From Bauldia sp. (GTDB lineage Bacteria > Pseudomonadota > Alphaproteobacteria > Rhizobiales > Kaistiaceae), in NCBI GenBank assembly GCA_026126065.1, contig JAHCJY010000005.1, positions 1 through 64,000 of the forward strand: a stretch of 64,000 nt of DNA. The letters are read 5' to 3'. Below are positions 18,463-27,910 of this stretch, piece after piece. A program made the translations under genes and the position numbers. Each line of letters opens with the position of its first letter. Within the stretch, counting starts at the first letter, position 1. The notes under the pieces are model-generated. The model searched no databases. It worked only from the letters and a program-made list of their open reading frames with translations, and was not told the DNA's origin.

Positions 18463-18636
18463 ATGCGCGTGGTCCGCGTTGTCCTCGTCGTCGGCCTGTG
18501 CTTCGCCGTCAGCGGCTGTGCACTGCGACCCGCGCGGACCTGCCTCGACCATCCGGTTCTTTGCGCCGCGGGCGTCGCCGCGACTGCCGGCGCCGCGTAC
18601 TACCTCCTGCCCGACGGCACGACTCCCGCACCCTAG
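18463..18636 (+). CDS. very small lipoprotein
   Basis: The product is a 57-residue protein. A signal peptide MRVVRVVLVVGLCFAVSG leads to a lipobox Cys at position 19 (VSGC), followed by about 38 residues with two further cysteines and a short hydrophobic Gly/Ala stretch (AAGVAATAGAAYYLLP). It is probably acylated and anchored in the envelope. No family is recognised, but the clear lipoprotein signal supports it as a real gene despite its size. Confidence 0.55.
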   Translation: MRVVRVVLVVGLCFAVSGCALRPARTCLDHPVLCAAGVAATAGAAYYLLPDGTTPAP

Positions 18637-18981
18637 CAGGCGCTGCGCCCGGCGGCCGCAGAGTTGTGGCAGACGTGCAACAGCGCGGCGACAATGTCAC
18701 CCCCCATGGCGGTTCGGGCCGGGTTGGTGCTTGCACAAATTCCTCTGCGCCTTCAACGTCATCCTCGGTTAGCCGATCTGAGGATCGGAGAACGGCTTTG
18801 CCGAGCCGGGGGGTTCGGCGATGGGGGGCATGCAAGGCCGCGCCGGTCACTCGGCGCGGCCTTCGCTTTTCCGGGTCCGGCGGTGGCCGTGCCGGAATGC
18901 GACACAATTGGGACACGATATGCGGGGAAGGTCCGGCCACCCGGTTGGGGGCCGGGAGCACGCATTTCTTGAGGCACTGGA
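18637..18981. other. gene-free stretch with an orphan terminator
   Basis: No protein-like frame is supported in these 345 bases. A strong hairpin followed by T residues lies at 18834-18870, about 200 bases after the small lipoprotein gene, so an untranslated RNA or a long 3' leader may lie between. Confidence 0.45.
18834..18870 (+). terminator. strong intrinsic terminator with no obvious gene
   Basis: A perfect 12-bp stem (AAGGCCGCGCCG at 18834-18845, CGGCGCGGCCTT at 18852-18863) with a 6-base loop is followed by CGCTTTT. Confidence 0.6.
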
Positions 18982-19854
18982 ATGGCTTGGTTCAGCATCC
19001 GGGCGAGCGCCGTGGCGATTGTCGCCGGCGCCGCGTTCGTTGTGCCCGCAACGGCGCAGCAGCAGCCCTTGTTCAACCCCCAGACGGTTGAGACCGCGCC
19101 CAACGACGAGGCGCTCCGCCTCCTCGGCGAGGCGCTCGGACGAAGCGTCCAGGCAACGCAGACCGACCCGACGATCCCCGACATCCTCGAGGCGATCGAC
19201 CGGAACATTGCGGCGACCCAGCGCATCCGGCAGCTTGCCGAGACGACACCGACGCTGACGGACGAGCAGATGCAGCAGATCGGCCGCGAGATCGCGGACA
19301 TCGCGCGGTCGTTCCAGGACATCGCCAACCTCGCGCCGGACGTGTTCGCCCGCCGGATGGCGGAGATCGGCACGCTGGACGGCATCGGCGAGGCCATCGG
19401 CTTCCGCATCGGTGACACCCGCGCGCGCATCGCCGCGCTCGAGGCTGACAACCAGCGCATCCAGAACGACCTCGTCGCCGGCGGCATCAACGAGGCGCAG
19501 GTCGAGATGCGGCGCCTGACGCAGCAGGCCAACAACGCCGAGATGCAGGCCCTCAACGCCGCGATGGCCGCCTGGGATGTCTTTTCCGAGCGCCACGGCG
19601 AGGTCATGACCCGCATGGGCGACCAGACCGAGGACCTCGAAGTCTTCTTCCACGCCCTCCACGAGAATGCCCGCGTCTATGCGGCCGCCGCGCAGACGCT
19701 GAGCCTTGCCAATTCGCTGCGCGCCGCACTCGCCGACCTCGAGCGGATCGAGACGCTCGACTTCATGCGCTCGCAGATGGTCCAGTCGTGGAGCGACCTG
19801 ATGCGGATCGTCGGCGAGGTCAATGACGGCCTCATCCTCCAGCCGGGCATGTGA
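18982..19854 (+). CDS. exported coiled-coil protein, function unknown
   Basis: This 290-residue protein has a signal peptide (AWFSIRASAVAIVAGAAFVVPATAQ) and an almost wholly helical mature chain, rich in Ala, Glu, Gln and Arg. Likely coiled-coil stretches run through about 60-120 and 140-190 (for example RIAALEADNQRIQNDL). No enzyme motif is visible. Its stop overlaps the next start (TGATG), so it is co-transcribed and probably coupled with the small membrane-anchored protein downstream. A periplasmic structural or scaffolding role is possible but not shown. Confidence 0.7.
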   Translation: MAWFSIRASAVAIVAGAAFVVPATAQQQPLFNPQTVETAPNDEALRLLGEALGRSVQATQTDPTIPDILEAIDRNIAATQRIRQLAETTPTLTDEQMQQIGREIADIARSFQDIANLAPDVFARRMAEIGTLDGIGEAIGFRIGDTRARIAALEADNQRIQNDLVAGGINEAQVEMRRLTQQANNAEMQALNAAMAAWDVFSERHGEVMTRMGDQTEDLEVFFHALHENARVYAAAAQTLSLANSLRAALADLERIETLDFMRSQMVQSWSDLMRIVGEVNDGLILQPGM

Positions 19855-20165
19855 TGCGGACGCGCACGGTCGTCGTCGGCACGCTCGTCGTCGTTGCGGT
19901 CGGTGGTTTCGTGCTGCTCGATGCCGACCGGGAAGGGCGCGAGGAACTCTGGAACCGCGTCACCACCGCCTTCGGCGGCCAGCAGGAGCCGGAAACGGTC
20001 CCGAACTGGGGCGATGTTGCCGAGCGCATCGGGCAGTTCACCGACGAGGAACGGGCGCTCCGCGAGGTCCTGGCGCCCGCGGTCGTGACCGACGGGCCGA
20101 CCCCGGAGACGCCGGTGGCGGATTCGGCTCCGCCGGCCGGCGAGGGGAATGCCCTCAAGCCCTAG
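19854..20165 (+). CDS. small single-span membrane protein
   Basis: This 103-residue protein has one N-terminal hydrophobic segment (VVVGTLVVVAVGGFVLL, about residues 6-22), followed by an acidic soluble tail and a Pro-rich end. It is probably a membrane-anchored partner of the exported helical protein encoded just upstream, whose TGA it overlaps by one base. No family is recognised. Confidence 0.6.
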   Translation: MRTRTVVVGTLVVVAVGGFVLLDADREGREELWNRVTTAFGGQQEPETVPNWGDVAERIGQFTDEERALREVLAPAVVTDGPTPETPVADSAPPAGEGNALKP

Positions 20166-20180
20166 TCGTGGTTCCTGGGG

Positions 20181-21002
20181 TCAGGCCTTGGGGCCGGGAA
20201 CCATGTCCAGGGCGTAGGGCGGCATCGCCACCACGTTGAATCCGGTATCGACGAAGTGCACCTCGCCGGTTACGCCTGACGACAGGCCCGAGAGGAGATA
20301 GACGGCCGAGCCGCCGATCTCGTCGATCGTCACCGTCCGGCCGAGGGGGGCGGCGCGCTTCTGGTAGTTGTAGATGGTGCGGGCGTTGGCGACGCCCGAG
20401 GCGGCAAGGGTTCGCACCGGGCCGGCCGAGATCGCGTTGACGCGGATCCCGCTGACGCCGAAGTCGACCGCGAGGTAGCGCACGGACGCCTCGAGGGCGG
20501 CCTTCGCGACGCCCATCACATTGTAGTTGGGCATCACCTGCGTCGCGCCGAGATAGGTCAGCGTCACCATAGAGCCGCCGGCCGTCATCATCGCCGCCGC
20601 CCGCCGCGCCACCTCGGTGAAGGAGAAGCACGAGATCAGCATCGTGTTGACGAAGTTCTGCCGCGACGTGTCGGCATAGCGGCCGTCGAGTTCGGATCGG
20701 TCGCTGAAAGCGATCGCGTGGACGACGAAGTCGATCCTCTCCCAGTCCCTGGCGAGCCCCTTGAACATCGAATCCAGGGAGGCCGGCTCCTCCGAATCGG
20801 CGGGGAGGGCGACATCACAGGGATACAGCGAGGTGCAACCGACCTCGGAGGCGAGCTTCCGGACCCGGCCCTCCAGATGCGGGTGATAGGAGAGGGCCAG
20901 TTCCGCCCCCTGTTCGGCCAGCTGCCGCGCGATCCCCCAGGCAATGGAATGGTCGTTGGCGACGCCCATGACCAGCCCGCGCCGCCCCGCCATCAATCCC
21001 AT
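20181..21002 (-). CDS. fabI: enoyl-ACP reductase FabI
   Basis: The enzyme catalyses the last, NADH-dependent reduction of each fatty-acid elongation cycle. At 273 residues it shows the FabI cofactor pattern GVANDHSIAWGIA, then DFVVHAIAFSD. In the active-site region YNVMGVAKAALE gives the Tyr-x6-Lys pair, followed by VRVNAISAGPVRTLAASG (one Ile variant) and the C-terminal GEVHFVDTGFNVV. It is the third gene of fabA-fabB-fabI, 24 bases after fabB. Confidence 0.93.
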   Translation of the reverse strand: MGLMAGRRGLVMGVANDHSIAWGIARQLAEQGAELALSYHPHLEGRVRKLASEVGCTSLYPCDVALPADSEEPASLDSMFKGLARDWERIDFVVHAIAFSDRSELDGRYADTSRQNFVNTMLISCFSFTEVARRAAAMMTAGGSMVTLTYLGATQVMPNYNVMGVAKAALEASVRYLAVDFGVSGIRVNAISAGPVRTLAASGVANARTIYNYQKRAAPLGRTVTIDEIGGSAVYLLSGLSSGVTGEVHFVDTGFNVVAMPPYALDMVPGPKA

Positions 21003-21026
21003 CAGGTAACTCCGATTTGCGCCGGC

Positions 21027-22244
21027 TCAGGCGGTGAAGCGCTGGAAAACGAGCGATGCGTTGGTGCCGCCGAAGCCGAAGCTGTTGGAAAGAACCGTGT
21101 CGAGCCGGGCATTGTCGACCCGCTCGAGCACGATCGGCATGTCGGCGAATTCGGGATCGAGATTGTCGATGTTCGCGCTCTTGGCGATGAAGCCGTTCTG
21201 CATCATCAGGAGACAGTAGATCGCCTCCTGCACGCCGGTCGCGCCGAGCGAATGGCCGGTCAGTGACTTCGTGGCCGAGATCGGCGGGCAATCCTCGCCG
21301 AATACCGTCCGGATCGCCTCGATCTCGACCTTGTCGCCGATCGGCGTCGAGGTTGCGTGCGGGTTGATGTAGTCGACCTTTCCGCCGACCGGGGCGAGCG
21401 CCATCTTCATGCAGCGAACGGCGCCTTCGCCCGACGGCGCCACCATGTCGTATCCGTCGGACGTCGCGCCATAGCCCACGATCTCGGCATAGATCTTTGC
21501 GCCGCGCGCCTTGGCATGTTCGAGCTCCTCGAGCACGACCACGCCTGCGCCGCCGGCGATGACGAAGCCGTCGCGATCGCGATCATAGGCGCGGGAAGCA
21601 ACCGCGGGGCGGTCATTGTAGCCCGTCGACATCGCGCCCATGCCATCGAAGAGGACGGAAAGCGTCCAGTCGAGTTCCTCGCCGCCGCCGGCAAAGATGA
21701 TGTCCTGCTTGCCGACCTGGATGGTCTCGTAGGCGTTGCCGATACAGTGGTTCGATGTCGCGCAGGCGGAGGAGATCGAATAGTTCACGCCCTTGATGCC
21801 GAAGGGCGTCGCGAGCGTCGCCGAATTGGTGGATGACATCGCCTTCGGCACGGCGAACGGGCCGACACGCTTCGGCCCCTTGGTCCGGGCGGCGTCCGCC
21901 GCTTCGACGATCGCGTGGGTCGATGGGCCGCCCGAACCCATGATGATGCCGGTGCGCTCGTTGATGACGTCGCTGTCCTCGAGCCCGGCGTCCTGGATCG
22001 CCTGCCGCATCGAGATGTAGTTCCACGCCGCGCCCAGGCCCATGAACCGCATCGTCCGGCGGTCGAGGACGTCCTCCACGTTCAGGGACGGCGCGCCGTG
22101 GACCTGGCAGCGGAATCCCATCTCGGCATACTTGTCGGCCTTGACGATGCCGGAGCGCGCCTCGCGCAGCGAGGCCAGCACTTCCTGACTGTTGTTGCCG
22201 ATCGAGGACACGATGCCCAGGCCGGTGACCACAACGCGTTTCAT
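21027..22244 (-). CDS. fabB: 3-oxoacyl-ACP synthase I (FabB)
   Basis: This elongating condensing enzyme is needed, with FabA, to extend unsaturated acyl chains. The 405-residue chain holds the Cys-His-His triad: [12 protein letters not shown] (Cys), [11 protein letters not shown] (His) and [11 protein letters not shown] (His), plus the C-terminal [14 protein letters not shown]. The ATG at 22244 ([12 protein letters not shown]) is the usual family start; another ATG in frame at 22253 adds three residues. It lies 60 bases after fabA in the same operon. Confidence 0.94.
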   Translation of the reverse strand: MKRVVVTGLGIVSSIGNNSQEVLASLREARSGIVKADKYAEMGFRCQVHGAPSLNVEDVLDRRTMRFMGLGAAWNYISMRQAIQDAGLEDSDVINERTGIIMGSGGPSTHAIVEAADAARTKGPKRVGPFAVPKAMSSTNSATLATPFGIKGVNYSISSACATSNHCIGNAYETIQVGKQDIIFAGGGEELDWTLSVLFDGMGAMSTGYNDRPAVASRAYDRDRDGFVIAGGAGVVVLEELEHAKARGAKIYAEIVGYGATSDGYDMVAPSGEGAVRCMKMALAPVGGKVDYINPHATSTPIGDKVEIEAIRTVFGEDCPPISATKSLTGHSLGATGVQEAIYCLLMMQNGFIAKSANIDNLDPEFADMPIVLERVDNARLDTVLSNSFGFGGTNASLVFQRFTA

Positions 22245-22304
22245 GACGACCATCCCTTGTGCCCGGCCCCCGCGCGCCCGGCGCGCCGGCCCGGAAGCCC
22301 GAAT

Positions 22305-22829
22305 CTAACCAGCCGGCGCGGATTGCGCCGGCATCAGGCCAACCTTCAGATCCTTGGCAGTGTAGATGGTGACGCCGTCGGCTTTAAGCCACCCGTCGCC
22401 AATTCCCAGGAACAGCTTGGAACGGAAGACCCGCTTGAGGTCGACGCCGTATTCGACCCGTTTCACGGCCGGCAGGACCTGATCGGTGAACTTCACCTCG
22501 CCGACGCCGAGCGCGCGGCCGCGGCCGAGCCCGCCGCTCCAGCCGAGGAAGAAGCCGAGCATCTGCCACAGCGCGTCGAGGCCGAGGCAGCCCGGCATCA
22601 CCGGATCGCCCTGGAAGTGGCACTGGAAGAACCACAGGTCGGGATGAACGTCGAGCTCGGCGCGGACGCGGCCTTTGCCGTGCTCGCCGCCATCCTCGCC
22701 GATATCGGTGATGCGGTCGAACATTAGCATCGGCGGCAGTGGCAATTGCGGATTGCCGGGGCCGAACAGCTCCCCTCGGGCGCAGCTCAGAAGGCCTTCG
22801 TAGTCGAAGCTGCTGCGGCGTTCATCCAT
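22305..22829 (-). CDS. fabA: 3-hydroxydecanoyl-ACP dehydratase/isomerase FabA
   Basis: FabA dehydrates 3-hydroxydecanoyl-ACP and isomerises the product to the cis-3 form, the branch point to unsaturated fatty acids. The 174-residue length is typical. The hot-dog-fold active site is visible: His in [17 protein letters not shown] and Asp in [11 protein letters not shown]. It is the first gene of the fabA-fabB-fabI operon and is transcribed away from irr across a 286-base gap, an arrangement I know from rhizobia. Confidence 0.95.
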   Translation of the reverse strand: MDERRSSFDYEGLLSCARGELFGPGNPQLPLPPMLMFDRITDIGEDGGEHGKGRVRAELDVHPDLWFFQCHFQGDPVMPGCLGLDALWQMLGFFLGWSGGLGRGRALGVGEVKFTDQVLPAVKRVEYGVDLKRVFRSKLFLGIGDGWLKADGVTIYTAKDLKVGLMPAQSAPAG

Positions 22830-23056
22830 GCGCGCTGTTCCAGATCACCGGTCGCGCTTTGACGCTTCACCAGGTGCCGCATCGAACGCTGATTTTTTAA
22901 AGATGGGGCGCTGTCTATCATAGGCCCCGAGGGTAGGGAAACCCGGACGGGGCGGTCGAAAGCGACGTCGTCCCGCACACTCGTGAAATCCCTGCGACGC
23001 CAATTCAGCTTTACGAGCCCACCTGGACCATGCAAAGGGAGCGACGGGTTCCGATG

Positions 23057-23085
23057 TTGCCGATCGGAGCCAGGAACCCTATAAT
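23057..23085 (+). promoter_or_regulatory. sigma-70-type promoter of irr
   Basis: TTGCCG (23057-23062) and a perfect TATAAT (23080-23085) are separated by 17 bases. This places the transcript start near 23092 and rules out the ATG at 23086 as a practical start, so the ATG at 23116 is adopted for irr. Confidence 0.65.
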
Positions 23086-23115
23086 ATGCCGCAACATAGA
23101 AGGCTTCCAAGTTCC

Positions 23116-23562
23116 ATGCGACACGCCAATACTTTCCGAGCCGGTGAGGGAACGACGTCGACGACGCGCACGCGCCTTCGTACCGCCGGCCTGCGGCCGA
23201 CCCGGCAGCGCGTTGCTTTGGCGCATCTTCTGTTCGCGCAGGGACATCGGCATGTCTCCGCCGAGGCGCTGCACGACGAGGCGATGCTGGCGAGCGTGCC
23301 CGTCTCCCTCGCCACGGTCTACAACACGCTGCACCAGTTCACCGACGCGGGGCTCCTGCGGGAGGTCGTGCTCGACGGGTCGAAGACCTACTTCGACACC
23401 AATGTGAGCGACCACCACCACTTCTTCCTCGAGGACGACAACGTCATGTTCGACGTGCCCGAGGATGCGCTGAGCCTTGATCGCCTGCCCGAGCCGCCGG
23501 CCGGAATGGAAATCAGCCGCGTCGACGTGGTGATCCGCCTCCGCCGCATCGCCGGCTCGTAG
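23116..23562 (+). CDS. irr: iron response regulator Irr (Fur family)
   Basis: This 148-residue Fur-superfamily regulator works in rhizobia mainly when iron or haem is scarce. The winged helix is visible (RPTRQRVALAHLLFAQGHRH, then SLATVYNTLHQFTDAGLL). The dimerisation part carries the Irr haem-binding histidine run SDHHHFFLEDDN rather than the HHDH pattern of Fur. The start is set by the promoter at 23057-23085. Likely targets within the window are bfd and bfr, both preceded by candidate Irr operators. It is divergent from fabA. Confidence 0.92.
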   Translation: MRHANTFRAGEGTTSTTRTRLRTAGLRPTRQRVALAHLLFAQGHRHVSAEALHDEAMLASVPVSLATVYNTLHQFTDAGLLREVVLDGSKTYFDTNVSDHHHFFLEDDNVMFDVPEDALSLDRLPEPPAGMEISRVDVVIRLRRIAGS

Positions 23563-23571
23563 CCGCAGCGC

Positions 23572-24108
23572 CTATTCCACGCGTTCGTTCGGGTAGGTGC
23601 CCCACAGGAGCGTCTGCTCGATCCACCCGTTGAAACGCGCGTCGACGAGCCGGCACCAGCCATTGTTGCACTGGTTGATCGAGGCCTGCACTCCGGCCTG
23701 GAGTACGTAGGTCACAGCCGACGTCGTCGTCGGCTGGGCGTAAAGATTGGCCGTCGTGCCCGCCTCGCCGCGGACGATCGCCGTCCGCTCGGCGGACAGG
23801 AGGGTGCCGAGCACCCATCCCATGTCGCCGTTGATGTCGCGGATACGGCGCCAGTTGTCGTACTCGTTCACGACCTCGACCGGATAGCGCGCGCGGACGA
23901 ACTGCCACGCGATCGGATACTCCGAACCGGGTCCGTTGCGCACGTTCACCTGCGCCGCCGCAAGGCTGACGAAACGGGGAATCGGCAGGCCCGTCGTCTG
24001 GCCGGCCTGCTGTCCCTGCGCCGCAACGCTCCCCGCTATCGCCGCCGATACGACAAGGGCGATCACCACGCCCGCCGTGTTCCTGAGTACGCCCGCCCGC
24101 AATCCCAT
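23572..24108 (-). CDS. exported SH3-like domain protein
   Basis: The 178-residue product has a signal peptide (GVVIALVVSAAIAGSVAAQ) and two bacterial SH3-like repeats: the first around VNVRNGPGSEYPIAWQFVRA to DINGDMGWVLGTLLS, the second around NLYAQPTTTSAVTYVLQAGV to DARFNGWIEQTLLWG. Such domains usually bind cell-wall peptides. The ATG at 24108 is adopted, with GGAAGG 6 bases upstream. It converges on irr with a 9-base gap. Confidence 0.85.
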   Translation of the reverse strand: MGLRAGVLRNTAGVVIALVVSAAIAGSVAAQGQQAGQTTGLPIPRFVSLAAAQVNVRNGPGSEYPIAWQFVRARYPVEVVNEYDNWRRIRDINGDMGWVLGTLLSAERTAIVRGEAGTTANLYAQPTTTSAVTYVLQAGVQASINQCNNGWCRLVDARFNGWIEQTLLWGTYPNERVE

Positions 24109-24274
24109 GCCCCGCCTTCCACGCCGCCTCTCCCGCGCTTCGAACCGCCTGGCGGGAGGTCCGATCGCAAGAGTCACGGCGTCTTTGTACTGCATGGGCG
24201 TGCCGTGGTTAACAATAGCTCAACGGCCGTGAAGCTCTGGTTCCCGTCGGCCCATCCATGATCTGCCCCGGGGG

Positions 24275-25327
24275 TCAGGGCCTTTCGACCCCGGCGACCC
24301 TCAGCGGGGCCACGGCGGGTTCCGATCGGCAGAATGCCAGGACGCGGAGGCTGCGGAGTGTATTCCACCAGCTCGGCTCGCCAGCCTTCTCCATGTGGAA
24401 GTGGACGGCGCCCGGGTGGGGCGCAGCGGCCGCCCAGCGGCCGTCCCGCCGCCGCTTTCGCTGGATGACGAGCAGCGCTTCCCCGATCCGCGGATCGGCG
24501 GGCCACGCCGCCTGCTGCAGGAAATCGAGAGCGCCGAGGATGTCGAACCGCCAGCGCGGCGGATAGGTAAGGCGGAGAAAGCGCGGATCGATGACTGCCC
24601 CGGTGCGGCGGCTCCGGAAGAGGTGGTGCTCCAGCATGAACTCGACGCCGCTGGCGATCGCCAGTTCCATGCGCCCGGCGTCGTGGCCACGGCCGGTCCG
24701 CCGATAGGCGAGGAGCCCCTCGAGGACGCGCAGGGTCGTATGAAGGGAGCTCACGGAGGAGCCGCGCCAGTAGTCGCAGTTCCAGCCGCCGTCGGGCTGG
24801 CGCCGGCGCAAAAGGTATTCGACGATTTCGTCGAGGCGAGCATCCTCCGGTCGGAAGTGGCTGCCGTAGCTCAGAATCATGCCGTTGATGCACACGTCAC
24901 TGATATCGAGGCTCTTTGCGAAGTTGATCCCTCCGGCCGAGCCCCGCGGCGCATCCAGGACCATGTCTACGCTCTCGCGCGCTGGGCGATTGGCGCCTGG
25001 CAACCCGAGCATCGCGAGGTCCAGCAGGGTATAGTGGGTCGAGGTCCATTTCGGCTGGTAGAACCCGCGTCCCCAGTGACCATCGGGTCGGCGCGCCGCC
25101 AGAAACGCGGCACCCCATCCTTCCCCGGCAATGCGCTGTCGCATCGCCTCCGCCCCGGCGCCGCACAGGAGGTCACGGCGGACCTGGAAGGAGATCGCTG
25201 GATCGCCGCCGAGCAGCCAGTCGAGCACGTCCTGCGTGAGGAGATTCCGGAACGCGGGTGCGACACCGCTCGCCCCACTCGCTTCCGTCGTCGGCCATAT
25301 CGGGGCGTTCGCCGCTTGGACTGGCAT
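24275..25327 (-). CDS. alpha/alpha-toroid protein resembling the terpene-cyclase/prenyltransferase fold
   Basis: This 350-residue soluble protein has repeats like those of the squalene-cyclase superfamily: RRPDGHWGRGFYQPKWTSTH and RRRQPDGGWNCDYWRGSSVS resemble QW-type turns, and similar helix pairs recur. It lacks the DxDD motif of squalene cyclases and any signal peptide, and it stands alone rather than in a hopanoid cluster. The role is unknown, and a lone fold of this kind need not be an enzyme. Confidence 0.65.
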   Translation of the reverse strand: MPVQAANAPIWPTTEASGASGVAPAFRNLLTQDVLDWLLGGDPAISFQVRRDLLCGAGAEAMRQRIAGEGWGAAFLAARRPDGHWGRGFYQPKWTSTHYTLLDLAMLGLPGANRPARESVDMVLDAPRGSAGGINFAKSLDISDVCINGMILSYGSHFRPEDARLDEIVEYLLRRRQPDGGWNCDYWRGSSVSSLHTTLRVLEGLLAYRRTGRGHDAGRMELAIASGVEFMLEHHLFRSRRTGAVIDPRFLRLTYPPRWRFDILGALDFLQQAAWPADPRIGEALLVIQRKRRRDGRWAAAAPHPGAVHFHMEKAGEPSWWNTLRSLRVLAFCRSEPAVAPLRVAGVERP

Positions 25328-25455
25328 CTGGAGACCCGTTCGTTGAACGGTCAGTCTGCGGCAATCGGGTGGGTTTCCGTTTGAGGGGAGTCAACGCCAG
25401 GCGGCCAATCCGGGCGCCGCGACTGCGCGTGCGATCGACCTAAGGGCGACGCCCT

Positions 25456-27135
25456 TCAGCCGGCCGGTGCCGCAACGAGTTCGCCGGCCAGCGCCCTCCG
25501 GATCAGCGCGCGCGTCTCGGCAATGCCGTAGATCGCAACGAACGAGCCGAAGCGCGGCCCTTTCTCGAGGCCGAGGAGGATCTGGTACAGCGTTGCGAAC
25601 CAGGTGAGCGACACGCCGGGGCGGCCGTCGGGGCTCGACTTCGCGGCATCCTGGAAGCGCGGGAAGGACCGGCCGACCTCGTAGATTGCGCTCTGGACGG
25701 CGTCGGGGTCGTCGTGACCGTCGGTCTCGACCGCCGCAAGGGCCGCGTCGAGCTTCTCGAGCGCCTCGCGCTCAACTTCGTCCGGCGCGCGGAACCGCTT
25801 CGTCGGCTCGACGAAGTCCTGATAGTAGCGAACCGCGTAGCCCGCGAGTTCGTCGAGCTTCTGGTGCGTGGTCGGCGTCACGCCCGGGACGTGGCGGAGG
25901 ATGAAGCCCCACAGCACGTCCCTGGTGTGGGCGTTCGAGGCCGAGGCAAGGTTCAGCAGCATCGTGAAGGTGATCGGAACGTCCAGCGTCGGCACATCGC
26001 CGGCGTGGATGTGCCAGGCGGGATTGCCGAGCCGGCGCGCCATGTCGGTTTCATCGCGATGGTAGCCCGAGACGAACTGGAAATAGTCGTCGACCGCCCG
26101 CGGGATGACGTCGAAGGTCAGCCGCTTGGCCGCCCGCGGCTTCTGGAACATGAACAGCGACAGGCTCTCGGGCGAGGCATAGGCGAGCCACTCCTCGATC
26201 GTGAGCCCGTTACCCTTCGACTTCGAGATCTTCTGGCCCTTCTCGTCGAGGAAGAGCTCGTAATTGAAGCCGTCGGGCGGCACCGCGCCTAGGACGCGGC
26301 AGATCTGGCTCGACAGCTTCACCGAATCGATGAGGTCCTTGCCGGCCATCTCATAGTCGACCGAGAGCGCCGTCCAGCGCAGCGCCCAGTCGGCCTTCCA
26401 CTGGCACTTCACGGCGCCGCCGGTGACCGGGACTTCCGTCAGACTGCCGTTCGCCGGGTCGCGGAACACGATGGTACCGGCATCAAGCTTCCGCTCGAGG
26501 ATGGGCACCTGCAGCACCTCCCCGGTGACCGGCGAGATCGGCAGGAAGGGCGAATAGGTCGCCTGCCGCTCTTCGCCGAGGCTGGGCAGCATGATCGCCA
26601 TGACCTCGTCATAGGCGGCCAGCATCTTCAGGAGGGCGCCGTCGAGCTTCCCCGAGGTGTAGTAGTCCGTGGCGCTCGCGAACTCGTAGGCGAAGCCGAA
26701 CCGGTCCAGGAAGCTCCGCAGCCGCGCATTGTTGTGCGCGCCGAAGCTCGGATGCGTACCGAACGGGTCGGGGATGCGCGTGAGCGGCTGTCCGAGATAG
26801 CCGGCCATCATCTCCCTGTTCGGCACGTTGTCCGGCACCTTGCGGAGGCCGTCCATGTCGTCGGAGAAGCAAAGGAGCAGCGTCGGCACTGCGTCGCGCG
26901 TCAGGACGCGGAACGCCGTGCGCACCATGGTCGTCCGCGCCACCTCGCCGAACGTGCCGATGTGCGGCAGGCCCGATGGACCGTAGCCGGTCTCGAACAC
27001 CACGGTCGATCCCGCGGCGCGTCCCGCGATGCGGGCGACGATCTTCCGCGCCTCCTCGAACGGCCATGCCGATGACTGCTCGGCGGCGGCAACGAGAGCA
27101 TCGGTGATCGGGAGTTCGGGCGGACGTTCGGACAT
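25456..27135 (-). CDS. lysS: class I lysyl-tRNA synthetase
   Basis: This 559-residue cytoplasmic enzyme charges tRNA-Lys. It is the class I (archaeal-type) form found in many alphaproteobacteria, not the class II enzyme of E. coli. The HIGH-like signature is GPSGLPHIG at residues 52-60 and the KMSKS-like loop is KISKSKGNG starting at residue 302. The C-terminal part is the alpha-helical anticodon-binding cage. No class II lysS is present in the window. Confidence 0.94.
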   Translation of the reverse strand: MSERPPELPITDALVAAAEQSSAWPFEEARKIVARIAGRAAGSTVVFETGYGPSGLPHIGTFGEVARTTMVRTAFRVLTRDAVPTLLLCFSDDMDGLRKVPDNVPNREMMAGYLGQPLTRIPDPFGTHPSFGAHNNARLRSFLDRFGFAYEFASATDYYTSGKLDGALLKMLAAYDEVMAIMLPSLGEERQATYSPFLPISPVTGEVLQVPILERKLDAGTIVFRDPANGSLTEVPVTGGAVKCQWKADWALRWTALSVDYEMAGKDLIDSVKLSSQICRVLGAVPPDGFNYELFLDEKGQKISKSKGNGLTIEEWLAYASPESLSLFMFQKPRAAKRLTFDVIPRAVDDYFQFVSGYHRDETDMARRLGNPAWHIHAGDVPTLDVPITFTMLLNLASASNAHTRDVLWGFILRHVPGVTPTTHQKLDELAGYAVRYYQDFVEPTKRFRAPDEVEREALEKLDAALAAVETDGHDDPDAVQSAIYEVGRSFPRFQDAAKSSPDGRPGVSLTWFATLYQILLGLEKGPRFGSFVAIYGIAETRALIRRALAGELVAAPAG

Positions 27136-27280
27136 GACAACTGCCTTGGAAGGGCGGCGACCCTAGAAACGCCCTGTGGCGCGGTCAACGCGATACATCA
27201 AATCGCCGCCTTCGGGTTGTCGAAGGCCATCGCAGACCATATCACTCCGCCGTCGGAAGCGGCTCTTGCGGGACCAATCC

Positions 27281-27703
27281 ATGAATCAGATCACCAGGCC
27301 CATCACCCACCACGAGGCGCTCATCTTCGTGATGGTGACCTGCTCGGCCGCCGACCGCACCATGACCGACCGCGAACTCAAGAAGATCGGCGACATCGTC
27401 AAGCAGATGCCGATCTTCGGCGATTTCGAACCGGAACGGCTGGTGCACGTGGCGGAGGACTGCGGCCGCCGGCTGCAGCGGTCCACCGGTCTCGACGACA
27501 TTCTCGACCTCGTCGCGGAAACGCTGCCGGATCGGCTGTACGAGACGGCCTACGCCCTCGCGATCGAAGTGGCTGCCGCCGACCTCCATGTCGAGCAGGA
27601 AGAACTCCGCTTCCTCCAGATGCTCCGCGATCGCCTCGAGATCGACAAGCTCTTCGTCGCCGCGATCGAGCGGAGCGCCAGGGTCCGCTACCGGCTCGCC
27701 TGA
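27281..27703 (+). CDS. TerB-like helical protein
   Basis: This 140-residue all-helical protein shows the TerB/tellurite-resistance pattern: VMVTCSAADRTMTDRELKKI, then ETAYALAIEVAAADLHVEQE and ELRFLQMLRDRL, with acidic turns (AADRTMTDRE, AADLHVEQEE) that bind metal in TerB. It is a lone gene rather than part of a ter cluster, so a tellurite role is not implied. The ATG at 27281 is chosen because the conserved part begins right after it. Confidence 0.8.
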   Translation: MNQITRPITHHEALIFVMVTCSAADRTMTDRELKKIGDIVKQMPIFGDFEPERLVHVAEDCGRRLQRSTGLDDILDLVAETLPDRLYETAYALAIEVAAADLHVEQEELRFLQMLRDRLEIDKLFVAAIERSARVRYRLA

Positions 27704-27782
27704 GCGACGCAGCAGCCTCCGCTCATCGCCGCGAAGGAGCGTGTGAAGAGATCACCAGGCAACAGGCGTCACTGAGGCTGCA

Positions 27783-27813
27783 CTTCACCTCTCCCCACCG
27801 GGGCGAGGTGAAG
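27783..27813. repeat. intergenic inverted repeat at converging gene ends
   Basis: CTTCACCTCTCCCC and GGGGCGAGGTGAAG pair over 14 positions with one mismatch around ACC. Elements with CACCTCTCCCC arms are scattered through many rhizobial genomes. It lies between two convergent genes and may stop transcription from both. Confidence 0.5.
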
Positions 27814-27910
27814 CATCGTCGCCCGAAACCGGGAGCACGCAGGATCTCGTCACACGCTCGTTCGTGCGGATGAGCGGGTTGGTGGTGAACCGCGTTCGGG
27901 CCTCACGCGC

